41,480 nt of DNA from RGEC01 sp044371405 (GCA_044371405.1 JBILTS010000004.1:1-41480); one strand, 5' to 3'; positions 11,626-21,056 are shown, numbered from the stretch's first letter. Made by a program: numbers and translations. The notes: a model not told the origin generated them from the letters alone.

Positions 11626-12471
11626 ATGGATTCGAAGCAGCTTCAAGTGATGGCGAATCAGGTTCGCAGGGATATTCTGCGTCAGGTTTACAACGTACAA
11701 AGCGGTCATCCGGGTGGATCACTGGGTCTGGCTGATTATTTCACTGCGTTGTTTTTTCATTTTATGAAGCACAATCCTGCGGCTTTTACTATGGAGGCCA
11801 AAAATGAAGATGTTTTCATACTTAGCAATGGTCACGTTTCGCCGGTATATTACAGTGTTTTGGCCCGCTCCGGATATTTTCCGGTTTCAGAACTGAACTC
11901 TTTCAGACTGATAAATTCAAGACTACAGGGCCACCCTGCAACCCACGAGGGATTACCTGGTATTCGGGTTGCCACAGGTAGTCTCGGTCAGGGCCTTAGC
12001 GTAGCTGCAGGTATTGCACTTTCCAAGAAATTAAATCAAGATGACCGCACCGTTTATGTTGTGACAGGTGATGGTGAATTGCAGGAAGGACAAATCTGGG
12101 AGGCCGTCATGTATGCATCGCATAACAAGCTGGACAATATGTTAGTAGCTGTGGATTTCAATGGTCAGCAAATTGATGGTTCAACCATGGAAATTATGGG
12201 ATTTGATGAGATTGGCAGCAAGTTTGCAGCATTTGGCTGGGAAGTTGTGCACATGGACGGAAATAACATGGATGAAATCCTCGCTGTGGTGCCTCAGGCC
12301 CAGGCCAGATTGGGCCAGGGCAAGCCGGTGGTCATTATCATGAAAACCGAGATGGGGCAGGGCGTGGATTTTATGATGGGCACCCATGCGTGGCATGGTA
12401 AAGCACCCAATGCCGAGCAGTTTGAGAAAGCCATGGCTCAGCTCCCTGTAACCGATCTGGGAGACTTTTAA
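11626..12471 (+). CDS. Transketolase, N-terminal (thiamine-binding) subunit
   Basis: Half of a two-subunit transketolase, which moves two-carbon units between sugar phosphates in the pentose phosphate pathway. The 281 residues carry the substrate-side SGHPGGS (about 25-31) and the thiamine diphosphate/Mg2+ motif GDGELQEGQIWEA, ending in VDFNGQQIDG. ATG 11626 is chosen; an in-frame GTG at 11605 would add seven residues. A possible weak -7 box CAAATTTG lies at 11593-11600, with no good -33 partner. Its stop overlaps the next ATG by one base (TAATG). The C-terminal subunit is one gene further on, an unusual separation. Confidence 0.95.
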   Translation: MDSKQLQVMANQVRRDILRQVYNVQSGHPGGSLGLADYFTALFFHFMKHNPAAFTMEAKNEDVFILSNGHVSPVYYSVLARSGYFPVSELNSFRLINSRLQGHPATHEGLPGIRVATGSLGQGLSVAAGIALSKKLNQDDRTVYVVTGDGELQEGQIWEAVMYASHNKLDNMLVAVDFNGQQIDGSTMEIMGFDEIGSKFAAFGWEVVHMDGNNMDEILAVVPQAQARLGQGKPVVIIMKTEMGQGVDFMMGTHAWHGKAPNAEQFEKAMAQLPVTDLGDF

Positions 12472-13850
12472 TGAAAAATATTAAACCATGGATACTGCTG
12501 TTTTCTGTCTTCATTGCAGTAACAGCTTCGTCACAAATTCAGAATGCATTTCCGGGTAAGAAAACCCGAATATTGTTTCTTCTGGATGCCAGTGGTTCCA
12601 TGGTGGCGGAAATGGGGAAGACGAACCGCTGGGCGGTGAGTGTAACCCTCATCAGCCGTATGGTTGATAGCCTCCGTCTTGTTGAAAATTGTGAAGTTGG
12701 CTTAAGGGTTTTCGGACATGGGAAGCCGATAACCATGCGGGATTGTTACGATACAAAACTGGAAGTTCCTTTTGCGCCCAACAACCATAAGGGTTTTATC
12801 ACAAAACTCAGGCAGGTTAAGCCGCTGGGATTTACTTCCATCACACAGAGCTTATTGGCTACCGCCAAAGATTTTCCGGTTGATAAGAATACAAGGAACG
12901 TCATTATCCTCATCACGGACGGTATAGAAGAATGCCCCGGAGATCCCTGCGCGGTGAGCCAGGAGCTGCAGCGAAAAGGCATCATACTTCAGCCGTTTAT
13001 TATTGGGTTGGGGACTGATGGCGAGAAATTCAAACAAACATATTCCTGTGCAGGAAGATATTTTAATGCGCAAACGGAGGATGAATTTAAAAAAATAATT
13101 GGCGTCATTGTGAGCCAAACGCTGAATAATACCTCTGTACAATTCAATCTGCTGGATAATCAGAATCAGCCGCGTGAATCGGATATACCCATCACTGTAT
13201 ATGATGCTATCAGCGGACAAGTGCTGGAAAATGTGGTTCACACCATGAATGGGAAGGGAATACCTGATACTTTATACCTAGATCCCATGCGCAAATATGA
13301 TATTGTGGTTCATACCCTTCCCAATGTAACAAGACGGAATGTTGAGCTTCAGCCGGGTCGACATAATATATTGCCTTTTGAGACTCCCATGGGTAGTCTT
13401 GCTCTCAAGGTAGGTGGAATAACCAAATATGGCCGTTTGCAGGCCATAGTGAGGCAGACGGGCAGCATGGAGACTTTGTTTGCCCAGGATTTTCAGACCA
13501 CAAAAAAGTACCTTACGGGGAAGTATGATCTGGAATTACTAACCTTGCCTCGCATGTTTATCCCGGCAGTGGAATTGCTGCAGAATAAAACCTACACCGT
13601 AGAAATTCCCGCTCCGGGTCAGTTGCAGCTTACCCTTGGACGCGACGTGGTTGCCTCCATCTTTGTTTACAGAGAAAATAAAATGGAATGGGTTACCGAT
13701 ATTGACGGTACCCGTACCTCCCAGCTCATTACCATGCAGCCCGGCGATTATAAGGCCGTTTATCGTGCCAAAAGCGAAACAAGAACTCTTTACAGTAAAA
13801 CAATTGACTTTAAAATAACCACAGGTAGTAACACCGTATTGACTTTGTAA
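12471..13850 (+). CDS. Secreted von Willebrand factor A domain protein
   Basis: A 459-residue protein with an N-terminal signal peptide (hydrophobic about 5-20, cleavage near TASSQ). A VWA domain follows at about 33-220. Its metal-ion-dependent adhesion site is nearly complete: DASGS at 39-43, a Thr/Ser in GFTSITQ, and the Asp in LITDGIEECPGDPC. The C-terminal half (about 225-459) looks like repeated beta-sandwich units without recognisable motifs. Similar VWA proteins occur in Bacteroidota with unknown function. The gene lies between the two transketolase halves with a 1-nt overlap upstream and a 3-nt gap downstream, so it is co-transcribed with a cytosolic enzyme although its product is exported. 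Confidence 0.88.
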   Translation: MKNIKPWILLFSVFIAVTASSQIQNAFPGKKTRILFLLDASGSMVAEMGKTNRWAVSVTLISRMVDSLRLVENCEVGLRVFGHGKPITMRDCYDTKLEVPFAPNNHKGFITKLRQVKPLGFTSITQSLLATAKDFPVDKNTRNVIILITDGIEECPGDPCAVSQELQRKGIILQPFIIGLGTDGEKFKQTYSCAGRYFNAQTEDEFKKIIGVIVSQTLNNTSVQFNLLDNQNQPRESDIPITVYDAISGQVLENVVHTMNGKGIPDTLYLDPMRKYDIVVHTLPNVTRRNVELQPGRHNILPFETPMGSLALKVGGITKYGRLQAIVRQTGSMETLFAQDFQTTKKYLTGKYDLELLTLPRMFIPAVELLQNKTYTVEIPAPGQLQLTLGRDVVASIFVYRENKMEWVTDIDGTRTSQLITMQPGDYKAVYRAKSETRTLYSKTIDFKITTGSNTVLTL

Positions 13851-13853
13851 TCC

Positions 13854-14810
13854 ATGAAAAAATTTGAAATAACCGCCCAAAAAGACACCCGCAGCGGGTT
13901 TGGCGCCGGACTGCTGGAAGCCGCAAGACTTGATGAACGCGTAGTGGGTCTTTGTGCAGATTTGACGGGCTCGCTGATGATGGATGCCTTTCAGAAAGAG
14001 TTTCCACATCGCTTTTTCCAGGCAGGCATAGCAGAAGCCAATATGATGGGGCTGGCAGCGGGACTTGCTACCGGTGGTAAAATTCCATTTACGGGCACTT
14101 TTGCCAATTTCAGCACAGGTCGGGTTTATGACCAGATCAGGCAAAGCATTGCCTACAGTGACAAAAACGTAAAAATTTGTGCCAGCCACGCAGGCCTGAC
14201 CCTGGGTGAAGATGGTGCCACACACCAGATACTCGAGGATATTGGTTTGATGAAAATGTTGCCCGGTATGACGGTGATAAATCCATGTGATTACAACCAA
14301 ACCAAAGCTGCAACATTAGCTATTGCAAAGCATCATGGACCCGTTTACCTGCGCTTCGGCAGACCCAAATGGCCTGTATTTACGGCTGAAAATCAAGTGT
14401 TTGAAATTGGCAAGGCATTGATGCTGAATGAAGGCACTGATGTAACAATATTTGCCACCGGCCATCTGGTTTGGAAAGCGATTCAGGCAGGGGAAGCACT
14501 GGCTGAAAAAGGCATCAGTGCTGAAATCATCAATATACATACCATCAAACCACTGGATGCGGAAGCCGTGCTCAACAGTGCCCGCAAGACCCGTTGTGTG
14601 GTTACGGCGGAAGAACATCAGATAAACGGTGGCCTGGGTGACAGTATTGCACAATTATTGGCCCGTAACCTGCCCACACCCATTGAAATGGTGGCCGTGA
14701 TGGACAGCTTTGGTGAAAGTGGTAAACCGGAAGAATTGCTCACCAAATACCACCTGGATTCCGCTGATGTGGTTGCTGCAGCGGAGAGAGCGATTGCCAG
14801 AAAAGCGTAG
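13854..14810 (+). CDS. Transketolase, C-terminal (pyrimidine-binding) subunit
   Basis: The second transketolase half, 318 residues, with the pyrimidine-binding domain (FQAGIAEANMMGLAAGLA near 59-76, containing the catalytic glutamate). The C-terminal transketolase domain follows (VTIFATGHLVWKAIQAGEAL; VVTAEEHQINGGLGDSIAQ). It should pair with the product of the gene at 11626-12471 to make the active enzyme. It starts 3 nt after the VWA gene, so translation is probably coupled through it. It ends 1 nt from the stop of the convergent DUF4143 ATPase gene, leaving no room for a separate terminator. Confidence 0.95.
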   Translation: MKKFEITAQKDTRSGFGAGLLEAARLDERVVGLCADLTGSLMMDAFQKEFPHRFFQAGIAEANMMGLAAGLATGGKIPFTGTFANFSTGRVYDQIRQSIAYSDKNVKICASHAGLTLGEDGATHQILEDIGLMKMLPGMTVINPCDYNQTKAATLAIAKHHGPVYLRFGRPKWPVFTAENQVFEIGKALMLNEGTDVTIFATGHLVWKAIQAGEALAEKGISAEIINIHTIKPLDAEAVLNSARKTRCVVTAEEHQINGGLGDSIAQLLARNLPTPIEMVAVMDSFGESGKPEELLTKYHLDSADVVAAAERAIARKA

Positions 14811-14811
14811 T

Positions 14812-15969
14812 TTACCAGTCTCGCATGGTAGCAACAAAACCCATCAGGGATGTTACGGTAACACTTTGATGAATCTTGTAGGTTTCTGAGGTTGGTGTAA
14901 TCAAATAGCCGTTTTCGGTATTTAGATCTGTAAGCGATTGCATAAATCCTCTTTTGGCATGGGGTGAACTTGAGAATTTTGCGTCACAAGCAGCAATTAC
15001 TTTGTCTCCGCGGGTAATCACGATATCGCATTCAGCGCCGTTTTGGGTGCGGTAGAAATATACACTGCAATCTTCCGGCAGGTGTTTGATCACTTCGTGT
15101 AACACAAATCCTTCCCATGATGCGCCGCAGATGGGATGTCCAAAGAGCTGAATGAGCGATGGGATGGCATGAAAATGATGGAGAATACCGCTATCGTTAA
15201 GATATACCTTAGGTGATTTTACTAGTCTTTTTTTTAGGTTGGTGTGCCAGGGTTGAAGGATGGTGAGCAGAAAGGCTGCCTGTAAATACTCAAGGTAGCG
15301 ATTCACGGTAGTTCCGCTAACGCCCAGTGCACGGGAGAATGTTTCGGCATTCCAGAGGTTCCCGTGGTGGTGCGATAGCATCTGCCACATTTTTTTAATG
15401 ATTACCGGCGACAGATTCAATCCGAACATGGCGTTAATGTCGGTATTTACATAGCTGTCTATGTATCCTGAAAACCAACGTTGGCGGCCTCTTTTGCTGG
15501 TTGCATTTACCGATTTGGGATATCCGCCGGTAAACCATTGCATGTATACATCGCGAATGAGCGTTTCGCGCAGGGATAATGGATGTATGTGGACATAGGA
15601 GGTTCGTCCGGCGAGTGATTCTGACACCCCTTTTACCAAAGATGGGGTGGCGCTGCCCAGTAAAACGAATTGTCCGGGCCGCTGATGTTCATCCACAATG
15701 GGCCGCAGTATCCGAAATATTTCCGGCATGGCTTGCGCTTCATCAATGACAACTGTTTTAAATGTTTGTGAAGTCAGAAACAATTCCGGGTCGGATAAGC
15801 GGTTTCGGTCAGCGTCTTTTTCAAGGTCGAGAAATAAGACGTTGTCATGGGATTCGAATAGTTGTTTGACGAGGGTGGTTTTTCCAACCTGCCGTGCGCC
15901 CAGGATGGTAACGATAGGGAAATCTTTCATATCTTCCTTGATCGTGTATCTTGCGACGCGCTTGAACAT
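14812..15969 (-). CDS. AAA+ ATPase with DUF4143 C-terminal domain
   Basis: A 385-residue protein of the AAA_14/DUF4143 family. Walker A is GARQVGKTT (about 24-32) and Walker B is TVVIDEAQAMPE, with sensor-like LLGSATPSL. The C-terminal half has the DUF4143 pattern: ALGVSGTTVNRYLEYLQ (a winged-helix-like segment), KSPKVYLNDSGIL, and a nuclease-like end GAECDIVITRGDKVIAACDAK that resembles the PD-(D/E)XK core. These proteins are common, sporadically distributed accessory ATPases of unknown role. The start at 15969 is only 4 nt below a strong promoter box. A second ATG at 15930 (residue 14) would still keep Walker A. Confidence 0.9.
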   Translation of the reverse strand: MFKRVARYTIKEDMKDFPIVTILGARQVGKTTLVKQLFESHDNVLFLDLEKDADRNRLSDPELFLTSQTFKTVVIDEAQAMPEIFRILRPIVDEHQRPGQFVLLGSATPSLVKGVSESLAGRTSYVHIHPLSLRETLIRDVYMQWFTGGYPKSVNATSKRGRQRWFSGYIDSYVNTDINAMFGLNLSPVIIKKMWQMLSHHHGNLWNAETFSRALGVSGTTVNRYLEYLQAAFLLTILQPWHTNLKKRLVKSPKVYLNDSGILHHFHAIPSLIQLFGHPICGASWEGFVLHEVIKHLPEDCSVYFYRTQNGAECDIVITRGDKVIAACDAKFSSSPHAKRGFMQSLTDLNTENGYLITPTSETYKIHQSVTVTSLMGFVATMRDW

Positions 15970-15973
15970 GGCA

Positions 15974-16005
15974 CAAACTTAAAAAATAACCAAGTAAAAT
16001 CCAAA
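15974..16005 (-). promoter_or_regulatory. Bacteroidota-type promoter of the DUF4143 ATPase gene
   Basis: On the minus strand, TTTG (16005-16002), a 20-nt spacer, then TAAGTTTG (15981-15974) match the consensus TTTG/TAnnTTTG perfectly. The -7 box ends 4 nt before the annotated ATG, implying a leaderless mRNA or use of the ATG at 15930. The CCAAGT repeats at 15990-16026 overlap and flank the -33 side. Confidence 0.65.
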
Positions 16006-16029
16006 TCTAACTTGGAAATAACTTGGAAA
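15990..16029. repeat. CCAAGT/ACTTGG repeats, including an 11-bp tandem duplication
   Basis: TAACTTGGAAA occurs twice in direct tandem (16008-16018 and 16019-16029). An inverted copy of the core, CCAAGT, lies at 15990-15995. The inverted copy sits in the spacer of the ATPase promoter and the two direct copies lie just upstream of its -33 element. The layout suggests a repressor or activator binding region, but no regulator is identified. Confidence 0.5.
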
Positions 16030-16208
16030 ATATATTGCTTTAAATTTGAGTTTGAATTAAGGAAATCGTGATTAAAGTGGTGCTTTATTATTTTTAAAAT
16101 GTTGATATAATGCAATATGCTAGGTTTGTTATCTCCGTAAAAAATTCGGTGATTAAATTTTGCAGCTTGTTTCATGATGAAAAAAGTAAGTAGCAAGAAA
16201 TTCGGCAG

Positions 16209-16216
16209 TAACTTTG
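16209..16216 (+). promoter_or_regulatory. Possible -7 element for mfd
   Basis: TAACTTTG matches TAnnTTTG exactly and lies 10 nt before the TTG start of mfd. No TTG is found at the 19-21 nt spacing seen at other promoters here, so the call is tentative. Confidence 0.35.
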
Positions 16217-16226
16217 CAATCGTAAA

Positions 16227-19200
16227 TTGAATACCAGAGATATTCTCCGGCATTTCGGGCAAACCGGCCCGATGCAGGAACTGGAAGCCGCTCTGGCAAT
16301 AGCCGGAGATCAAATTTACCTGGAGGGCGTGAGCGGATCCGGGCAGGGGCTTATTTTGGCTTCACTTTTTTCGGCCAGTACCAAACCCTTGTTAATTATC
16401 ATGCCCGACAGGGAGCAGGCGGGTTACATACAGACGGACCTGGAGCATTTGCTGCCGGGAGAAAATATTTTGTTTTTGCCCGACAGTTGTCTGAAACCTT
16501 ACAAACTGGGTACTGAGCACGCCATCTCCGCTCAGGAGCGCATCGAGACCATCTCTGCACTGCGTAAAAACAACAGACGAATTCTGGTTACCTATACCGC
16601 AGCCATTGCTGAAATGGCGGTAGAACAACATGTGCTGGCTCAAAACACCTTCGATATTGCCCGCAGGCAGCAACTCAACCTGGAATTCCTGATGGATTTT
16701 CTGCAGGAAAATGGATTTGAGCGCGTGGATTTTGTTTTCGAGCCCGGTACCTTCAGCATACGCGGAGGCATTGTGGATCTATTCTCGTTTGCCCATGAGC
16801 ATCCCTTTCGCATAGAGCTGGATGGCGATGATATTGAAAGCATTCGCAGCTTCGATGTGAACACCCAGCTTTCCCTGAAAGAAATGGATCACTTTAGCTT
16901 GGTACCCAATGTGCATGATTCGCGGTTTGAAGAAAACAGAACTCCCGTATTTGATTATCTGGCAAAAGACACGCTCATTTTTGGCGCGGAGCTTCCATTG
17001 CAGATTGAAAACCTGGGGAAGGGCTGGGAGAAGGCATTGCAGGACCATGCCACCGCTGCGGATGCCGGTGCAGAAAACGTGCCACCGCATCCCAAAGACC
17101 GTTTGCTCACTCCGGGACAGCTGGGCCGTATTCTGGAATCCTTTACAGTGCTGCATTATCTGGGTAATCCTTCGGCAAAAGCAAAACGTATAGGTTTTCT
17201 ACAACAGCCACAGCCCATTTTTAAGAGAAATTTCACCCTGCTGATTGACTGGTTGAAAGAAAGCAAGAAAGAAGGCATTGAATGCTTGCTTTTTAGCGAA
17301 AATAACCGACAGATAGAGCGATTGCAGATCATTCTTGCCGATTTGAATGCGCAAGTTGATTTTACACCTGTGTATGCCGGATTGAGCCAGGGTTTTGTGG
17401 ATGCCGATGCCAAAATGGCCTTCATCACCGAGCATCAGCTGTTTGATAAATACTACCGTCCCAAATCCAGGGAGCGATACAGTGCTTCTACATCGCTTAC
17501 CCTGCGGGAATTGCGCAGCCTAAAGCCGGGGGACTTTGTAACCCACATGGACCATGGTATTGGGCGGTTTGCCGGTTTGGAAAAAATGGATATGAACGGG
17601 GTGATGCAGGAGGTGGTGCGGCTGGTTTACCGTGACAATGACCTGCTGTATGTATCCGTAAACAGCCTGCATAAAATTGCCAAATACACCGGTAAGGATG
17701 GCACGGCCCCATCGCTGCACAAACTGGGCAGCCCTGTGTGGGATAAACAAAAGAAAGCCACCAAGAAAAAGGTAAAAGACATTGCCCGCGAACTCATCAG
17801 TCTGTATGCCCGCCGTAAGGCACAAAAGGGCTATGCGTTTGCCCCCGATAATTATTTACAGCTGGAGTTGGAGGCCGGATTTTTTTACGAAGACACCCCC
17901 GACCAGGGCAAGGCCACGGAGGATGTGAAACGTGATATGGAAAGCGAACAGCCCATGGACCGCCTGGTGTGCGGCGATGTGGGTTTTGGTAAAACCGAAG
18001 TGAGCATGCGCGCGGCTTTCAAGGCGGTTTGCGACAGCAAACAGGTGGCGGTGCTTGTTCCTACTACCATTCTAGCCCAGCAGCACTACCGCACCTTTAA
18101 AAAACGATTTGCCGGTTTTCCGGTGAATGTGGAATATCTGAACCGGTTTAAAAGTGCCAAGGAACAGACTGCCACGCTGGCCAAAGTGAAAGAGGGCAAA
18201 GTGGATGTGCTCATAGGTACGCACCGATTACTCGGCAAGGATGTGGAATTTAAGGACCTGGGGTTGATGATCATTGACGAAGAGCAGAAATTCGGCGTAG
18301 CCGCCAAAGAAAAGCTCAAGGAACTGAAGGTGAACGTGGATACGCTTACCCTAACTGCCACGCCTATTCCCAGGACACTACACTTTTCGCTCATGGGAGC
18401 AAGGGATTTAAGCATTATCAATACAGCACCGCCCAACCGGCAGCCGGTCCATACGGAATTACATCCTTTTAACCGGGAAATTATTTCAGAAGCCGTTCAG
18501 CATGAGCTGGGTCGGGGCGGACAGGTGTTTTTCATCCACAGCCGGGTAAAGGATATACACGACATTGCTGCCATGATTGAGGATGTGGCGCCCGGAGCCC
18601 GGGTTTGCGTGGCACACGGACAAATGGAAGGTGCCGCACTGGAAGATGCCATGGTGCGTTTCATAGAAGGCGAGTACGATGTGCTGGTGGCGACCTCCAT
18701 CATTGAAAGCGGTTTGGATATTGCCAATGCCAACACCATCATCATCAACAATGCCCACATGTTTGGCCTCAGCGATTTGCACCAGATGCGGGGCAGGGTA
18801 GGGCGAAGCAATGTAAAGGCCTTTTGCTATTTGCTTTCACCGCCCCTGAGTGTGCTGAGCGAAGATGCCCGCAAGCGCCTCCGCACCATTGAGGAATACA
18901 CCGATCTGGGCAGCGGTTTTCAGGTGGCCATGCGCGATTTGGATATACGTGGGGCCGGGAATCTGCTGGGGGCCGAGCAAAGCGGCTTTATTTCGGAAAT
19001 GGGTTTTGAGATGTACCACAAAATTCTGGATGAAGCGGTGCGCGAACTGAAGCATGATGAGTTTGCCGGTTTGTTTGACGAAGAGGGCACGGAAGACATC
19101 AGCAGCCGCGATTGTCAGGTAGAGGCAGACTTTGAAATGCTCATTCCAAGCCATTACGTGACCCAGGTGGCAGAAAGACTGGCGTTGTATAGTGAATTAT

Positions 19201-19556
19201 CGTCTATTGCCACAGAAATGCAGCTGAAAGCATTTGCGGAGCAATTGCGCGACCGTTTCGGCAAGTTGCCGGATGCGGTGGTGGCGCTGCTGGACACGGT
19301 GCGTTTAAAATGGGCCGGAAAGCAGATGGGACTTGAAAAAATTACGCTGAATGACGGCAGAATGCGGTTGTATTTTCCCGGTGATCCGAATGCAGCGGTT
19401 TACCACAGCGATGTTTTCGTGGAGATGATGAACAGGATTGCAACACAACCCGGCAAATTCAGTATGAAACAAACCGATAAAGCTCTGATTGTGAATGTGA
19501 CAGGGGTGGAGAATGTGTTTGAGGCGCTGTTTGTGCTGGAGGGGTTGCGGGGGTGA
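16227..19556 (+). CDS. mfd: Transcription-repair coupling factor Mfd
   Basis: Mfd is a DNA translocase that removes RNA polymerase stalled at lesions and recruits UvrA. The 1109-residue protein has the UvrB-like N-terminal region and the RNA-polymerase-interacting CarD-like domain near 425-500 (LKPGDFVTHMDHGIGRFAGL). The RecG-like helicase follows: Walker A GDVGFGKTE near 580, DEEQKFGV near 684, TATPIPRTLHFSLMG near 712 and RGRVGRSN near 854. The TRCF C-terminal domain ends the protein. The start is TTG at 16227; the next ATG (16272) would remove residues that align with the family N-terminus. The last 172 bp are duplicated at 24614-24785. Confidence 0.97.
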   Translation: MNTRDILRHFGQTGPMQELEAALAIAGDQIYLEGVSGSGQGLILASLFSASTKPLLIIMPDREQAGYIQTDLEHLLPGENILFLPDSCLKPYKLGTEHAISAQERIETISALRKNNRRILVTYTAAIAEMAVEQHVLAQNTFDIARRQQLNLEFLMDFLQENGFERVDFVFEPGTFSIRGGIVDLFSFAHEHPFRIELDGDDIESIRSFDVNTQLSLKEMDHFSLVPNVHDSRFEENRTPVFDYLAKDTLIFGAELPLQIENLGKGWEKALQDHATAADAGAENVPPHPKDRLLTPGQLGRILESFTVLHYLGNPSAKAKRIGFLQQPQPIFKRNFTLLIDWLKESKKEGIECLLFSENNRQIERLQIILADLNAQVDFTPVYAGLSQGFVDADAKMAFITEHQLFDKYYRPKSRERYSASTSLTLRELRSLKPGDFVTHMDHGIGRFAGLEKMDMNGVMQEVVRLVYRDNDLLYVSVNSLHKIAKYTGKDGTAPSLHKLGSPVWDKQKKATKKKVKDIARELISLYARRKAQKGYAFAPDNYLQLELEAGFFYEDTPDQGKATEDVKRDMESEQPMDRLVCGDVGFGKTEVSMRAAFKAVCDSKQVAVLVPTTILAQQHYRTFKKRFAGFPVNVEYLNRFKSAKEQTATLAKVKEGKVDVLIGTHRLLGKDVEFKDLGLMIIDEEQKFGVAAKEKLKELKVNVDTLTLTATPIPRTLHFSLMGARDLSIINTAPPNRQPVHTELHPFNREIISEAVQHELGRGGQVFFIHSRVKDIHDIAAMIEDVAPGARVCVAHGQMEGAALEDAMVRFIEGEYDVLVATSIIESGLDIANANTIIINNAHMFGLSDLHQMRGRVGRSNVKAFCYLLSPPLSVLSEDARKRLRTIEEYTDLGSGFQVAMRDLDIRGAGNLLGAEQSGFISEMGFEMYHKILDEAVRELKHDEFAGLFDEEGTEDISSRDCQVEADFEMLIPSHYVTQVAERLALYSELSSIATEMQLKAFAEQLRDRFGKLPDAVVALLDTVRLKWAGKQMGLEKITLNDGRMRLYFPGDPNAAVYHSDVFVEMMNRIATQPGKFSMKQTDKALIVNVTGVENVFEALFVLEGLRG
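19385..19556 (+). repeat. Direct repeat, left copy (3' end of intact mfd)
   Basis: 172 bp from TCCGAATGCAGCGG to the mfd stop codon recur at 24614-24785. The copies differ at four bases, and every difference is synonymous: GAT/GAC (Asp), CGG/AGG (Arg), GGG/GGA (Gly), TGA/TAA (stop). Homology ends at the stop codon. The spacing between copies is 5229 bp. Confidence 0.95.
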
Positions 19557-19669
19557 TTTGAATAATTAGTCAATCATTTAAACTTGCGTAAAGTGAAAGT
19601 TTTGATGATTTGTTCGTCGGTCAATTTCAAACAAGCATCAGTGTTAAAACCACCCTGCTCATAGTTAAG

Positions 19670-21049
19670 TTACTCTTTCAAGAACCTAACATTTCCCTTG
19701 TCGGTTTTTAAAAAGTAAACGCCCGCCGGCAGTGCCACCACATCAATTTGTTTTTCCTTTTTTTCAGACTGAAGCAATAAGCTGCCTGTGGTGGAATAAA
19801 TGGTGTAGGCCGATGCTTCTTTCAGGTAGAGTATATCGGTAACCGGGTTGGGGAACAAAACCATTGGTTCTTCCCCCTGAAAATTGAAAACGCTGCTTGT
19901 TACGCTGAATGTGTCTTTTATTATGCCTATGGCAAATTTCATGCGGTTGGCTGTATAGATGCGGTTGTTTTGCGGGTTGTAACAAACATCCACAGGGGTA
20001 ATTGGCGGACCGGGATATTTTACCACGGCAATGAATGTATCGCTGACCGCATCCACCGCGGCTATGTCATGACTCCATTCATTGGCCCAGTAAACCCTTT
20101 TTGAGTTTGATGCATAGCAGAATGAAGTGGGTTCGTCGCCGGTGGTGAGGGTTTTGATTACTTTGTTGGTGGCCGCATCAATAATGGAAACTGTGCATTC
20201 ATCGGGAGAATCCGGACCTGGTGCTCCAACATTGGAACAGTAAATTTTATTGCCTGCGGGGTTGTGAAATATGGCTGTGGGGCCATCGCCAACCACAATG
20301 GTGGCTATGACAGAATCTTTAATCCCATCAATCACACTCACATTGTCGGATGAATAATTGGAAACATAAACCCGGTTGCTTTGCGGATTGAAAACAATTC
20401 CCCGCGGAACATTGCCCATCTTCAGTGTGGCAATAACGGTGTTTGTGGCTCCATTGATTACAGACAGATTCCCGCTTCCGGCATTGGGTACATAAACCTT
20501 GTTGCTGATGGGATTGTAGCACATCACCCTAGGGGTGGTTCCCACTTTAATGGTTTTAATCACTGCATTGGTTTTGCCATCAATCACCGTAACATCTGCG
20601 CTGGTTTCATTGGCGCAGTAAATGGTGTTGTTAACGGAATTATAAACCAGCGCCCGTGGGGCGTCGCCTACCGGAACAATGCCGATTACCTGGTCTGTTT
20701 TTCCGTCTATGATGGTTACGCTGTCGGCAAAGTAATTAGCTACATACACCTTGTTGTCTGTGGTGTTGTGACAAAAATCCCGTGAACCTTTTTTCATGGG
20801 AATGGAGGTAATCAACTGATTTGTTGCTCCGTTGATGATGGAAACACTTTCTGTTTTTGGACCCGTGGCGTTCAAATCCGGGGTATTGGCCGAATATATT
20901 TTGTTGTCAATGGGGTTGTACAGCAAATCGCGCGGGGCGGCCGAATTGGGCAGTGTTACAATGGTTTCAATTACTTGGGCTGATGCTCTGTGAAGCGTAA
21001 AAAGCTGGACAAACAGGAGCACGCAAAGGTTTTGTCTTACAGTTTTCAT
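19670..21049 (-). CDS. Secreted YVTN-repeat beta-propeller protein with T9SS sorting domain
   Basis: A 459-residue protein with a signal peptide (about 1-24, ending ASAQ). Roughly eight propeller repeats of the YVTN/NHL-like kind follow: NKIYSAN, NKVYVAN, NTIYCAN, NKVYVPN, NRVYVSN, each followed by a VSIIDG- or VTVIDG-type strand and a GDAPRAL-type turn. These modules resemble surface-layer and lactonase-like propellers; no catalytic residues can be assigned. The C-terminus (from about 385) is a type A T9SS sorting domain: VLFPNPVTDILYL, then LPAGVYFLKTD and a final FLKE. It is the last gene of the island operon, 7 nt after the serine hydrolase, and probably ends up on the cell surface or in the medium. 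Confidence 0.87.
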   Translation of the reverse strand: MKTVRQNLCVLLFVQLFTLHRASAQVIETIVTLPNSAAPRDLLYNPIDNKIYSANTPDLNATGPKTESVSIINGATNQLITSIPMKKGSRDFCHNTTDNKVYVANYFADSVTIIDGKTDQVIGIVPVGDAPRALVYNSVNNTIYCANETSADVTVIDGKTNAVIKTIKVGTTPRVMCYNPISNKVYVPNAGSGNLSVINGATNTVIATLKMGNVPRGIVFNPQSNRVYVSNYSSDNVSVIDGIKDSVIATIVVGDGPTAIFHNPAGNKIYCSNVGAPGPDSPDECTVSIIDAATNKVIKTLTTGDEPTSFCYASNSKRVYWANEWSHDIAAVDAVSDTFIAVVKYPGPPITPVDVCYNPQNNRIYTANRMKFAIGIIKDTFSVTSSVFNFQGEEPMVLFPNPVTDILYLKEASAYTIYSTTGSLLLQSEKKEKQIDVVALPAGVYFLKTDKGNVRFLKE

Positions 21050-21056
21050 TTTTGAT

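Noticed and set aside
10652..11722. A 356-residue version of BamD
   Set aside because: The extra N-terminal residues precede the lipoprotein signal and cover the bidirectional promoter region; the ATG at 11458 gives the proper lipobox.
13539..14300. 253-codon antisense frame over the VWA and transketolase C genes
   Set aside because: It is a shadow of two well-supported coding genes; its composition follows their reverse complement.
15927..16313. 128-codon minus-strand frame between the DUF4143 ATPase and mfd
   Set aside because: It overlaps both genes and low-complexity AT-rich intergenic DNA, with no recognisable domain.
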